DNA of 64,000 bases from CAUZIZ01 sp965218775 (lineage in GTDB: Bacteria; Acidobacteriota; UBA6911; RPQK01; JAJDTT01). Shown in pieces: positions 7,807-16,902 of this stretch. Each line of letters starts with the position of its first letter. Position 1 is the first letter of the stretch. The stretch covers positions 2,046,001 through 2,110,000 of the forward strand of contig CBDCLS010000005.1 in assembly GCA_965218775.1 (NCBI GenBank). The letters run 5' to 3'. A program made the position numbers and the translations under genes. The notes below the pieces were generated by a model that made no database searches, was not told the DNA's origin, and was given only the letters and a program-made list of their open reading frames with translations.

Positions 7807-10800
7807 TTAGTTCAAGTAGAGGAACTCACTGGAGTTGAAAAGGGCCCAACAGAGGCTCTGCAGACCATGCTTCTGGACGTGAGCGATCGCCCTGGTTGCC
7901 TCGCTGCTCCGGGGAGCTCGGCCCAGTGTGAGCCGGTAGGCCCGATCCACCCGGGTCGGCAGGACCCCAACCGTTTCCCCCTCGATCCGCTGAGCTAGCC
8001 GATCCGACTGTCTCAAGACGAAGGAGTTGTTCATCAGTGCCAGCGACTGCAGCGGGGTGGTGGTGATACCGCGCCGGGGAGCCTTGAAAGCTGAGTCGGG
8101 ACAGTCAAAAGCCTCCAGAAGGGGATCTCGTCCCGATCGAACGACGATCCGGTAGACGCTGCGTTTCTTCATCTCCGCCTCGTCTGAATCCTTCAGGTCA
8201 TAGAAGTGGGTGTTGAAGATCCGAACCTCAAAGGGACGGAAGCCAGGCCCTCCCTTCTGCCAGTTGAGTTCACCACTGGTAGCCAGGAGGGCATCCCGGA
8301 TCACCTCCGCTTCCAGCCGGCGAGGAGAGAACCTCCAGAGAAGTCTGTTCTTGGGGTCTTTTTCTGCAGACGCCTCCCGGAAGCGGGAGGACTGACGATA
8401 GCTGCTGGAGAGCATGATCTCCTTGTGTAAGGCCTTGAGACTCCAACCGTTGTCCATGAACCAGCGCGCCAGCCAGTCCAGCAGCTCGGGATGGGAGGGC
8501 CGTTCGCCGTTAAAGCCGAAATCGTTGGGGGTGCCGACGATACCCTGTCCGAAGTGATATTGCCAGACGCGGTTGACCAGGACTCGGGCGGTCAGGGGAT
8601 TTTCGGGGTCCACGATCCATTCCGCCAGACGCAGACGACGCTGGGCCTCAGGCGCATTCTCTTCCAGTCCGAACTCGGGAGAGGGGGTAGCCAGAGCGGA
8701 GAGTCCCCCTGACAGTACCCTCTCACCGGGCTTGGCAGGATCACCTCGATTGTGGATGAAAGTCGGTCCGGGCTGACGCGAGTTGGCCGCATAGACCTGT
8801 GGAATGGGAGAAACTCTCTCCAAATCTGCCTGCTGGCGGGCCAATTCCTTCAGCAGCGAGTCCCTTTGGCGGCGCTCCTCGGCACTCAACTCCCCGAGCA
8901 CTTCTGAGCGGGCAACGTTGTGGATGCCGGTTCGAAACGAGCGCTGGATCTCTTCAGCCGTCAGGGCTCGCCCGTAGAGCCGGGCCTCGTCGATCCGGCC
9001 TCCGTCCAGCCTGCCGAACCTGACCCGATCCTTTCCTGCCCGAAAGATCTGGAGCCTGGTCTCCGGTCCTTCCCGTTTGGGACCATGGCTAGCGTAGAGC
9101 CTCCCCTGCCGGTAGATGGAGATTCGATCCTGGGGACCGTAGACGATAGCCAGGTGAAGCGGCTCGGAAAGGCCCTCCGCCTCGCGAGGTCTCTTGGCAA
9201 CCACAGTCCGGTTCTTGTATTCGCTCTCGTTCTTCCAGATCCTGGCCTCTCCGTCGTAGCGTATGCCATCGAACACCCCCGCCGGCTTTGGCCGGTCACG
9301 TCTGACCGTCACGAAAAACCCATTCTTTGCGTGATCTGCGATCCGTACCCAGGCCTCCAGGGTCTTCTCCTCCAGATTCTGTTGCAGAGGCATGGTAAGA
9401 AACCGAGACTTCTCCTCCTCGAACCGGAGACTACCGTCTTCGATGACGGCGTCGCTATCCGGCATGCCATGAAGCCCTCCCAGCTGGTCGTAGGCATCCG
9501 CGTCGAAGGTCCACCGGGACAGAGGACTGGGAACCTGGGTCGGCACCGGGTGTCCCTGCCGTTTCAGAATCCTTCCCCTCGCCGACTCGTGAAGGGCAGC
9601 CACCTCACTCATCAACTCCCGCATCCGCCTTTGGAGGGGCTCCAGACGGCGTCGGTGCCGCTCCGCCTCCGTGGCATTGAAGAGGGCCCGATCCCCGTGC
9701 CAGACTCCGTCCAGTGCAGCTTTCAAACGATAGTAGTCCTTCTGCAAAATAGGATCGAACTTGTGATCGTGGCAGCGGGCACAGTTGACCGTCAGACCCA
9801 GGAAGGTCTGGGCTACGGTGCCCACCACGTCCTCCATCTCATCGGCACGGACGCGAGCCCTCATGGTGGCGCTCTGCTGAGAGTGTCCCACGTCGTCCCA
9901 GGGAGCGGCCACCAGAAATCCGGTGCCGGCGATACTCTCTCGGCTCACCGGCTCCAGGACGTCTCCAGCCAGTTGTTCCCTCACAAACTGGGGATAGGGT
10001 TTGTCCTGGTTGAAGCTGCTGATGACGTAGTCTCGATAGGGCCAGGCGTTATCGCGGATCTGGTCCCTTTCGTATCCGTGACTCTCTCCAAACCGGGCCA
10101 GGTCCAGCCAGTGGCGTCCCCAACGCTCGCCATAGTGAGGCGTGGCCAGCAACCGATCCAGCAAGCTCTCGTAGGCACGCGGCGATGAGTCGCCGACGAA
10201 GGCATCGATCTCCTCTGGCGTGGGAGGCAATCCGGTTAGATCCAGGGTCGCTCGCCGGACCAGCGTCATCCTGTCGGCCTCGTCTGAAGCCTCCAGCGCC
10301 TGGTCTTTGAGTTCCTTCAGTACAAAGGCATCCAAAGGGCGACGGACCCAGGAAGCGTCACCCAGGTCCGGAAGCTTGGCCAATCCGAGGGGGCGTAGAG
10401 ACCACCAAGTAGGCCCTTCGGACGCCGCTTCTGGTTCCGGCAAATCAGATCTCAGATCGGGCCAGAGGGCCCCCTCATCGATCCAAAGCCGAAGGGTTTC
10501 GATCTCCTCTACACTCAGGGGAGCTCCTGGCGGCATTTTCCCGCCAGAAGACTTTTGAAACAGCAGACTCCCGGTGGCATTACCCGGTAGCAGCGCCGGT
10601 CCCGAGGATCCGCCCCCCACAGCTCCTCGCCGGGAGCTCAAATTCAGATTGGCCGGTGCTGATTCCCCTCGGTGGCAGGAGACACAACGGCTCAGAATCG
10701 AGGCAATCGGGGATGAAGGCGTTGCATGGCCCAGGCTTGTCCCCTGGACAGCAAGAGCCGGGAGAAAGGCAATGAAGGCCAGAAGCCTACGCACTGCGAA

Positions 10801-10824
10801 TCCTCGAGAGTGGACTGTCGGCAT
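7807..10824 (-). CDS. PSD1/DUF1549/DUF1553 cytochrome c-like protein with inserted LamG domain
   Basis: Starting at the ATG at 10824 gives 1005 residues with a Sec leader (RRLLAFIAFLPALAVQG). A PSCyt1 segment follows with the heme motif CVSCH, then DUF1549 with WGRHWLDLARFGES and a second CxxCH (CARCHDHKFDPI), then a concanavalin/LamG-like domain at roughly residues 440-640 (WTFDADAYDQLGG, EAWVRIADHAKNGF), and the DUF1553/PSD1 C-terminal half (ARVLVNRVWQYHFGQGIV, RRLEAEVIRDALL). The family is widespread in Planctomycetes and Acidobacteriota, is exported, and has no settled function; two heme sites suggest redox chemistry. Unlike the gene at 27387, no DUF1501 partner is next to it. Confidence 0.88.
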   Translation of the reverse strand: MPTVHSRGFAVRRLLAFIAFLPALAVQGTSLGHATPSSPIASILSRCVSCHRGESAPANLNLSSRRGAVGGGSSGPALLPGNATGSLLFQKSSGGKMPPGAPLSVEEIETLRLWIDEGALWPDLRSDLPEPEAASEGPTWWSLRPLGLAKLPDLGDASWVRRPLDAFVLKELKDQALEASDEADRMTLVRRATLDLTGLPPTPEEIDAFVGDSSPRAYESLLDRLLATPHYGERWGRHWLDLARFGESHGYERDQIRDNAWPYRDYVISSFNQDKPYPQFVREQLAGDVLEPVSRESIAGTGFLVAAPWDDVGHSQQSATMRARVRADEMEDVVGTVAQTFLGLTVNCARCHDHKFDPILQKDYYRLKAALDGVWHGDRALFNATEAERHRRRLEPLQRRMRELMSEVAALHESARGRILKRQGHPVPTQVPSPLSRWTFDADAYDQLGGLHGMPDSDAVIEDGSLRFEEEKSRFLTMPLQQNLEEKTLEAWVRIADHAKNGFFVTVRRDRPKPAGVFDGIRYDGEARIWKNESEYKNRTVVAKRPREAEGLSEPLHLAIVYGPQDRISIYRQGRLYASHGPKREGPETRLQIFRAGKDRVRFGRLDGGRIDEARLYGRALTAEEIQRSFRTGIHNVARSEVLGELSAEERRQRDSLLKELARQQADLERVSPIPQVYAANSRQPGPTFIHNRGDPAKPGERVLSGGLSALATPSPEFGLEENAPEAQRRLRLAEWIVDPENPLTARVLVNRVWQYHFGQGIVGTPNDFGFNGERPSHPELLDWLARWFMDNGWSLKALHKEIMLSSSYRQSSRFREASAEKDPKNRLLWRFSPRRLEAEVIRDALLATSGELNWQKGGPGFRPFEVRIFNTHFYDLKDSDEAEMKKRSVYRIVVRSGRDPLLEAFDCPDSAFKAPRRGITTTPLQSLALMNNSFVLRQSDRLAQRIEGETVGVLPTRVDRAYRLTLGRAPRSSEATRAIAHVQKHGLQSLCWALFNSSEFLYLN

Positions 10825-10911
10825 GACGGTGTCTCCGCCGATCTTACCATCTAGCAAATACTAGACCTCTGGCCTTGCAAGGGCAATCTCAGAGGATGCC
10901 CCGGGACCCTC

Positions 10912-12423
10912 TCACTGGCTCTTCTCCACGTAAACGGCAAAAAGCCGCGCCTCCTCCTGATCCCTGCCCTGCCAGTTGACCCGAACGCGGAAGGGCCGAT
11001 TCAAGCCCTCCAGACGATCCCGGCCACGCCAGGTGACCGGCTCACGAAAGCCCGATTTCTGCAGCGGGATCGAAGCCTCTCCCGAATACTCAGGCAATGG
11101 CCGAAGCCGATCGTCCAGGATCTCCACCCGAAGCTGGCTGGACTCTGAGAGCCCGTCGGCGTTGAGGTAGAGGGCAGCTCCGTTGGGCATGGGGCCAATG
11201 GACTTGGAGAGAAAGTGCACGTCTTGCTGCCGGGGACTCGGTGAGAAATACCCCAGTCGGTCCCGGGACCAGGTGGCCAGCCGAACACCGGTGGGTGAAT
11301 CCAGATCAAAGGCCACCCAGATGGAGTACCAGAAGAAGGTCCGGTCTCCGACGTTTTCAAATCCCTGCCCCTGGATCAGCCGAGGCTCGGCCCCATCGGA
11401 CTCCTCGTAGGAGGGCACGATCTTGAAGTCCGGAATAGGCTCTTTGAAGTGGATGGCGTCGGGACTCACCACCAGACCCAGGTCGCAGGTCGAGTAACGC
11501 CGGTCGTTGGTCTGGTTGTGGTATTGGCCGTAGAAACCCAGGACGACGTTTCCCCGGTTCCAGAGACTGGCCCCCATGTGGACCTGTTCACCCTGGTGGA
11601 TCGAGAAACTGCCGAGGGGCTGGGGCGGGAGGTTGTTCCGGCGAAAGCTGACGTGGGCCGCCTCGCTCCAGTGGTCGAAATCGTAGGAGACGTAGGTGGT
11701 CATCTTCCGCTTCCTGGCCCCGGGGACGGGATGGCGCACAGCACCTCCCTGTCCGTTCAGGTAGTAGAATCCGTTGAATCGGATCAGGCCACCGGTCTCC
11801 AGTCCGCTCCCCTTGATGATGGGGTTGTTGGGAGAATCGGTCCAACGGAGCCCGTCGGGACTGAAGGCGGCCATGATGGCCCGGGGATGCTCTTCCCGGA
11901 TCATCTTGAAGCGCCGGTTGGGATCGGGATCGTCCGGCTCATGGAGGACCAGGCAGAAGACCCCCTTGAGCGGCCCGTTGGCGTCCGACAACACCAGGTT
12001 GTTCTGACGGTCTCCGTTGTATTCGACCAGGCCCAGTTGGGGCTTCTTCCACTCGACGCCATCCTTCGACAGGGCGTAGCAGACCAGTCTCTTCTTGTCC
12101 TTGTCATAACCGGTGTACCACATCCTGAACTCGTCGCCGATGCGCAGAACTGTACCGTAGTAGTAGACTCGCGGATGATCCGGATCTCCCGGCTGACCCG
12201 GTGACAAAACGGGCTTGTTCGGATGGAGCAGATCGGCGCCGGTGCCCCGGTTGACCGTGCCCTTGCGCCCCGGCACCAGAGTCAGCAGCAGCCCCTTGCG
12301 GAAGGGTAGGCTGTGGTCGTCGAAGGGAAAGAGAACGACTTCCTCATGGCCTCCGGCGTTGAGCTGCAGAGCGAGCGCCCCTCCTAGCAGCAGAGCCATC
12401 AGACCTGAAGCTTTACCTGACAT
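10912..12423 (-). CDS. Secreted five-bladed-propeller glycosidase-like protein (GH43/GH32-like)
   Basis: The frame is open further upstream, but the ATG at 12423 is preceded by GGGAGG at a good distance and gives a signal peptide (MSGKASGLMALLLGGALALQ); the product is then 503 residues. Repeated W-Y/W-F strand motifs (FRMWYTGYDKDKKRLVCYAL, RFNGFYYLNG, TFFWYSIWVAFD) and AFSPDGLRWTDSPNNP fit a glycoside-hydrolase propeller of the GH32/43/68 superfamily, with a C-terminal beta-domain. Catalytic carboxylates cannot be assigned with certainty. It could cleave fructans or arabino/xylo-glycans, or be a non-enzymatic propeller. It lies upstream of the PSD1 gene on the same strand, separated by 87 bases. 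Confidence 0.65.
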   Translation of the reverse strand: MSGKASGLMALLLGGALALQLNAGGHEEVVLFPFDDHSLPFRKGLLLTLVPGRKGTVNRGTGADLLHPNKPVLSPGQPGDPDHPRVYYYGTVLRIGDEFRMWYTGYDKDKKRLVCYALSKDGVEWKKPQLGLVEYNGDRQNNLVLSDANGPLKGVFCLVLHEPDDPDPNRRFKMIREEHPRAIMAAFSPDGLRWTDSPNNPIIKGSGLETGGLIRFNGFYYLNGQGGAVRHPVPGARKRKMTTYVSYDFDHWSEAAHVSFRRNNLPPQPLGSFSIHQGEQVHMGASLWNRGNVVLGFYGQYHNQTNDRRYSTCDLGLVVSPDAIHFKEPIPDFKIVPSYEESDGAEPRLIQGQGFENVGDRTFFWYSIWVAFDLDSPTGVRLATWSRDRLGYFSPSPRQQDVHFLSKSIGPMPNGAALYLNADGLSESSQLRVEILDDRLRPLPEYSGEASIPLQKSGFREPVTWRGRDRLEGLNRPFRVRVNWQGRDQEEARLFAVYVEKSQ

Positions 12424-12711
12424 AAGACCTCCCGTGGATGGATTCCGAAAACGTGACACCTCAATGTGGAGAACTTGCCCGCCTCGGGTAAAGAGGAGGC
12501 AAAAGCCCGTCCACTGCTCATCTGCTACCGGAAAGTTATGCGACAGCGGTCCTGGTTTGTCAACGCTGTGAAGACCGAGTCCATATCGGAGTATCCTTTC
12601 TTGTCTTGCGCGGTCCGCGTCCTGACCATAGAATCTCTCGCGGACTGACTTCACCGGATGTACGTGTTTAGCGTGTTTAGTCCAGGGTGTTGCATCTCGA
12701 GGATCAGGAGA

Positions 12712-12934
12712 AGTCAATCCCAACGGGATTGCGTCATCTAGCCCAGGGTTTCCGAACCCTGGGAAATGCGAGGATCGACTCTGAGTTCAACCCTGCAAGG
12801 GTTGCGGCCACCCCGGAGAAACGGAGCTCGTGGATTGCGCCGCAACCCCGATGGGGTTGATTTCTGAGGGGGTATGCACTGACCCAGGGTTCGGAAACCC
12901 TGGGCTGTAAGCCGCAATCCCGTTGGGATTGACC
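12712..12934. repeat. Nested REP-type palindrome cluster
   Basis: Six short hairpins lie in mirror order: CAATCCCAACGGGATTG (12715-12731), CCCAGGG...CCCTGGG (12742-12763), CAACCCTGCAAGGGTTG (12788-12804), CAACCCCGATGGGGTTG (12843-12859), CCCAGGG...CCCTGGG (12883-12904) and CAATCCCGTTGGGATTG (12915-12931). The two halves are inverted copies of each other, making a large cruciform-capable element. It occupies the 12424-13006 gap between divergent genes; the rest of the gap shows no gene. Confidence 0.85.
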
Positions 12935-13006
12935 TTGATTGATACGCAGACTTCACGAGCGAGGATGTTTGACCAATACGCCAAACGCCGGATAAGGAGA
13001 ATCACC

Positions 13007-14158
13007 ATGAAAGCTCTCTTTGCTGCAGGAATCTGTCTCTGCGTTTCCTTGGTTCTCTCAGTTGCGACGGCGGAACGTAAATCTCTGCCCCGAGGCTACA
13101 CGATTCCGCTGATCGACCTGGCGGATCAGAATCACCGTCAGCTGACCGTCGATCGCGAATCCGGCCAGTACCTCGGCCATCCGACTACGGTGCTCCTCGA
13201 GGACCAGAGGACCATGATCGTGGTCTACCCCAAGGGCCACGGTGGCGGCGCCATCGTCATGAAGCGGAGCACCGACGGCGGCAAGACCTGGAGTGATCGC
13301 TTGCCCACTCCCAGGAGCTGGGCGGCGTCGAAGGAGGTGCCCACGATTTACCGCGTGGTTGACCGCAATGGAGTGAAGCGTCTGATCCTGTTCTCGGGGC
13401 TTCACCCGATCCGCATGGCGGTCTCTGAAGACGACGGTAAGACGTGGAGCGAGCTCGAGCCGATCGGCGACTTCGGCGGTATCGTGGCCATGGGTGACGT
13501 CGTGCGCCTCAAGAACGGTAACTACATGGCGCTGTTTCACGACGACGGCCGTTTCCTCCGCAACCCTCCGACGCATCCGAAGCCGGGAGGACCGTTCAAG
13601 GTCTACCAGACGATCTCGAAGGACGGCGGCTTGACCTGGAGTCAGCCGACCGTGATCACGCAGCACCCCGAGGCGCACCTCTGCGAGCCGGGAGCGTTCC
13701 GCTCTCCGGACGGCAACCAGATCGCCATCCTCCTGCGGGAAAACAGCCGCAAGCTCAACGGTTTCGTCATCTTCTCCGACGATGAAGGTGTCACTTGGAC
13801 GAAGCCGCGGATGCTGCCGGGCGCGCTCACCGGCGATCGGCACCAGGGCGTCTACGCCCCGGACGGCCGTCTCTTCATCAGTTTCCGGGATACGACGCTC
13901 GAGAGTCCGACCCGAGGAGATTGGGTGGCCTGGGTCGGCACCTACGAGGACATCGTCAAGGGCCGGGAGGGGCAGTATCGCGTGCGGCTGATGGATAATC
14001 ACAAGGGTTACGACTGCGCCTATCCGGCGGTGGAGCTGCTGCCGGACGGGACCATCGTCACGACGACCTACGGCCATTGGACCGACGGCGAGCTACCCTA
14101 CATCGCCAGCGTACGGCTCAAGATCGAGGAGCTCGATCGGCTGGTGGGTACGCCCTAA
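13007..14158 (+). CDS. Secreted sialidase-like / BNR-repeat protein
   Basis: The ATG at 13007 follows AAGGAGA and opens a Sec leader (MKALFAAGICLCVSLVLSV), giving 383 residues. Asp-box motifs mark a six-bladed sialidase-fold propeller: STDGGKTWSD, SEDDGKTWSE, SKDGGLTWSQ and SDDEGVTWTK. The YRIP-type arginine signature of true GH33 enzymes is not obvious, so it may be an exo-sialidase relative, another glycosidase or a binding protein. nagB lies 208 bases downstream on the same strand, which would fit amino-sugar use. The stop codon at 14156-14158 is also the apparent target duplication of the element that follows. Confidence 0.72.
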   Translation: MKALFAAGICLCVSLVLSVATAERKSLPRGYTIPLIDLADQNHRQLTVDRESGQYLGHPTTVLLEDQRTMIVVYPKGHGGGAIVMKRSTDGGKTWSDRLPTPRSWAASKEVPTIYRVVDRNGVKRLILFSGLHPIRMAVSEDDGKTWSELEPIGDFGGIVAMGDVVRLKNGNYMALFHDDGRFLRNPPTHPKPGGPFKVYQTISKDGGLTWSQPTVITQHPEAHLCEPGAFRSPDGNQIAILLRENSRKLNGFVIFSDDEGVTWTKPRMLPGALTGDRHQGVYAPDGRLFISFRDTTLESPTRGDWVAWVGTYEDIVKGREGQYRVRLMDNHKGYDCAYPAVELLPDGTIVTTTYGHWTDGELPYIASVRLKIEELDRLVGTP

Positions 14159-14339
14159 GGGTCTGCGCAAGAATAACTTGGTAGAATTGGCGCTCAGATT
14201 TGTACCAGATTTGGCCGCGAACGATTGAGCGAAACCGCAGGCGTAGCCGGGTCTACGTTGAGGATTTCGCGATTGAGGAACGGCCGAAGATGGTGTGAAA
14301 ATGAGATGCCAAAATGCCAAGTTATTTTTGTGCAGACCC
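14159..14339. mobile_element. 181 bp MITE-like element with inverted ends
   Basis: The ends are inverted repeats of at least 22 bases (left GGGTCTGCGCAAGAATAACT, right end complementary with two mismatches). The element is flanked by TAA on both sides (14156-14158 and 14340-14342), or by CTAAG if the ends are drawn two bases shorter. It carries no transposase frame. It lies between the sialidase-like gene and nagB. The parent insertion sequence is not identified. Confidence 0.8.
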
Positions 14340-14366
14340 TAAGATAATCGTCGCCAAGGACTAGGA

Positions 14367-15110
14367 ATGAAGGTTCGCGTTCTTGAAACAACAGAAGAGA
14401 TGGCCAGACAGGCGGCTTCACACGGATTGGCTCTGATTCGCGAGGCGCTTGAAGACCGCGGCAGTGCGAACATTGTATTGGCCACAGGTGCCTCACAGTT
14501 CGAGCTCCTGAAGTCGCTGGTGACATCGAGGAACATCGCTTGGCATCGTGTGACTGCGTTTCACCTTGACGAGTATGCAGATCTGTCAATCAATCACCCA
14601 GCGTCCTTTCGTCTCTATCTGTGGCAGAGGTTTGTGAGCCGTCTACCCCTACCGCTGCGGGCGTTCTACTATCTGGATGGTGAAGGCGACTGCGTCGCGG
14701 AATGTGACAGGGTCGGGCAATTGATCGAGCAGCATCCGGTAGATGTGGCGTTCGTAGGAATCGGAGAGAACGGCCATCTGGCCTTCAACGATCCACCGGC
14801 CGACTTCGAGACTGAGGAGCCATATACCGTTGTCCAACTCGACGAGGCATGTCGCCACCAACAGCTAGGCGAGGGTTGGTTTACGACGCTTGAAGAGGTG
14901 CCCCAAAAAGCCATCTCGATGAGCATACAGCAGATCATGAAGAGTAGGGCAATAGTCTGCACAGTTCCAGACGAGCGCAAGGCAGTGGCGGTGCACAAGG
15001 CAATTCATGGAGCTTTAACGCCAGCTGTCCCGGCATCCATTCTTCAGCTGCACGAGCAGGCCGTGATCTTTCTTGACCGACCCGCTGCATCGCTACTTCC
15101 ACACCGATGA
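14367..15110 (+). CDS. nagB: Glucosamine-6-phosphate deaminase
   Basis: The 247-residue protein shows the whole NagB/6-phosphogluconolactonase-fold signature: ATGASQFELL phosphate loop near residue 38, FHLDEYADLS (catalytic Asp), VAFVGIGENGHLAFNDPP with the catalytic His, and VPQKAISMSIQQIM. It converts glucosamine-6-phosphate to fructose-6-phosphate and ammonia in the cytoplasm, the last specific step in N-acetylglucosamine and sialic acid catabolism. Length matches the family (about 240-270). A short AGGA lies just before the ATG. nagA and nan genes are not adjacent; the sialidase-like gene upstream, across the 181 bp element, is the only amino-sugar neighbour. Confidence 0.92.
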   Translation: MKVRVLETTEEMARQAASHGLALIREALEDRGSANIVLATGASQFELLKSLVTSRNIAWHRVTAFHLDEYADLSINHPASFRLYLWQRFVSRLPLPLRAFYYLDGEGDCVAECDRVGQLIEQHPVDVAFVGIGENGHLAFNDPPADFETEEPYTVVQLDEACRHQQLGEGWFTTLEEVPQKAISMSIQQIMKSRAIVCTVPDERKAVAVHKAIHGALTPAVPASILQLHEQAVIFLDRPAASLLPHR

Positions 15111-15529
15111 GAAATCGATCCGGCGCACACGCCTCAGAAAGATCCAGCAACCCCAGTCATCGGCGTACCATCCATCTTGAGTACGCAGCAAGACCGCTAC
15201 CAGTCCCACTTGTTCGGAACGAATACGTTCGCCTCAGGCAGGTCTCTTAAACAAATGGCGGAACCTGACCGTTAGGCAGATCTCAGCGCTAACTTTCTCG
15301 TACGACTCGTCAACTTCATCACTACGGCTGGGCAGAAACTTGGTGGGTTGGACCAAGGCGTTTCGATCATACCGACATGCTACGTTTGCTGCCCTGGTTA
15401 CATTTCAATAGCACAGAAGTTGGTTTGGCTCGACAAACGGCTTATCACCTGGTCAGGAAAACAACGGACCTTCAAAAGCGGATTCTTCTAGAAGTTGATC
15501 AGGAATACTCTTAGACTTACTATAGAGGC
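15111..15529. other. Gene-free stretch
   Basis: No open frame with coding features, repeat or hairpin cluster was recognised in these 419 bases. A TATAGA hexamer ends 4 bases before the vapB ATG and could be a -10 element of a near-leaderless transcript, but no well-spaced -35 box was found. Confidence 0.3.
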
Positions 15530-15733
15530 ATGAAGACTACGATAGATATTCCCGAGGAGGAGCTTAAGGAAGCTATCCGGCACACTCAGGCTCGGACGAA
15601 GCGAGAGGCGGTGGTGGGCGCACTAGCTGAATTCAACCGACGCTGCCGACTGGCGCGCGCCGTAGATCGCTTCGGGACATTTGAACACTTCCTCACGCAC
15701 GAAGAGCTGAGCCGGCTTCGGGAGGAGGCTTGA
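15530..15733 (+). CDS. vapB: VapB-type ribbon-helix-helix antitoxin
   Basis: Sixty-seven residues beginning MKTTIDIPEEELKEAI, the short beta-strand plus helix of MetJ/Arc-type DNA-binding antitoxins, followed by an acidic/aromatic tail (FGTFEHFLTHEELSRL) typical of the toxin-wrapping part. It should bind and neutralise the PIN toxin encoded immediately downstream and repress the pair's promoter. Its stop codon overlaps the toxin's TTG start by four bases (TTGA), showing translational coupling. Confidence 0.85.
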   Translation: MKTTIDIPEEELKEAIRHTQARTKREAVVGALAEFNRRCRLARAVDRFGTFEHFLTHEELSRLREEA

Positions 15734-16137
15734 CGGCTGCTCATGGCCAGACTGGTGTCCTGGTGGACACGTCAGCCTGGATAGATGCACTGCGAACAGA
15801 TGGGGATGCGACTGTGCGTGCCGAAGTGCGGACAGCGGTCTCACAGGGTGTAGCCTTGTTCTGCGACATGGTGCTGCTCGAACTCTGGAATGGAGTGCGC
15901 GGTGAATCCGAGGGGGAGCTTCTTGCCGACCTGGAACGCGACGTCCTTTGTGTCGCCACAACGGCGGAGGTTTGGGAAGCTGCCAGAGAGATGGCGCGCA
16001 CCTGCCGCGAGAAAGGGATCACTGTCCCAGCCACCGACTTGCTGATCGCTGCCTGCGCGGAAACGCATGGCCTGTCGCTGCTCCATCACGACGCCCATTT
16101 TGACGCTCTGGCCCAGGCTGCCCGAAAGCTCGACTGA
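15730..16137 (+). CDS. vapC: VapC-type PIN-domain ribonuclease toxin
   Basis: 135 residues from a TTG start overlapping vapB; a GTG at the LVDTS stretch is an alternative start. PIN-domain acidic residues are in place: VDTSAWIDALR (first Asp), LLELWNGVRGESE (Glu), TDLLIAACAETHG (Asp) and LLHHDAHFDAL (last Asp). VapC toxins cut tRNA or rRNA with Mg2+ to stop translation. The pair looks intact and is the first of four toxin-antitoxin loci in the window. Confidence 0.9.
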   Translation: MTAAHGQTGVLVDTSAWIDALRTDGDATVRAEVRTAVSQGVALFCDMVLLELWNGVRGESEGELLADLERDVLCVATTAEVWEAAREMARTCREKGITVPATDLLIAACAETHGLSLLHHDAHFDALAQAARKLD

Positions 16138-16299
16138 AGGATGGGGCTTCTGGTTGAAGCGACGGGTTCTGGCGATCGTCTCAGGAGAACCCGGCAGACC
16201 CCGGCAGGTTCATTGAGAACACCGACTTCGCCAACGACGATCAGCTGCGGGCGGGCAGCACCACGCCTTTGACGCTCGGCGCGGTCGCCGCAGGGCATG

Positions 16300-16902
16300 C
16301 TACCGACGATAGTCGGGTTTTGGCAGTCGGCTGTCCCGATCGTAGGGTGGATCCTCATGTGGAGGAACTTCCATCTCGGGCCAGTCAGCCCTCCACTCCT
16401 CTACCGTCAGCTCGTCCGCGTAATATTTCAAGTAGAGTTGGAGGTCCTCGTCGCCGTAGCTCCCAAGGACGTCGTGATGACAAGCACCGTTCGCCTCGAT
16501 CACCTCAGTAGACGCCTCCCGAATGTCGGATTCGAACAAATGTTGGCAGAGTTCACGGTCGCTCAGATGGTTCGTCTGCGCGAGGTAGATCCGCCGCTTT
16601 CCCAATTCTGTGATGACTTTCCACAGGATGCCAGACACCTCCTCATCGCTGCGCCTACTGATGTCGGGTATCTCGACCGGAGGGAGGCGCAACTGCCTGT
16701 GTGGAAAGTGCTCCTTCTCCTCGGTCTTCACAACCTGTCTCCAGAATTGCTCCAGTATGTACAGCGGTGTGTCTGGATTCTCGTAGGTGACCGCTTTCCC
16801 GCCGCCGAGTTCCTCCGCCCGTTTCTTAAGGCATTTAATGCGCTCCCCCGAATCAAGAGACTCCAGCTGGCTCCAGTCAAAGGGACGTTTCACTGATGAC
16901 AT
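16300..16902 (-). CDS. Hypothetical protein, 200 residues
   Basis: An AGGAGG box six bases before the ATG at 16902 makes translation very likely. The product is soluble, rich in charged residues, with a proline- and acid-rich C-terminus (MEVPPHEDPPYDRDSRLPKP). No signal peptide, membrane segment or familiar catalytic motif is visible; CHHDVLGSYGDEDLQLYL near residue 140 is the most distinctive stretch. It is divergent from the PEP-utilising gene. I do not recognise the family. Confidence 0.65.
   Translation of the reverse strand: MSSVKRPFDWSQLESLDSGERIKCLKKRAEELGGGKAVTYENPDTPLYILEQFWRQVVKTEEKEHFPHRQLRLPPVEIPDISRRSDEEVSGILWKVITELGKRRIYLAQTNHLSDRELCQHLFESDIREASTEVIEANGACHHDVLGSYGDEDLQLYLKYYADELTVEEWRADWPEMEVPPHEDPPYDRDSRLPKPDYRR

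Noticed and set aside
8920..10188. Long plus-strand frame opposite the PSD1 gene
   Set aside because: The minus-strand frame carries heme and DUF1549/1553 motifs; the antisense product is featureless.
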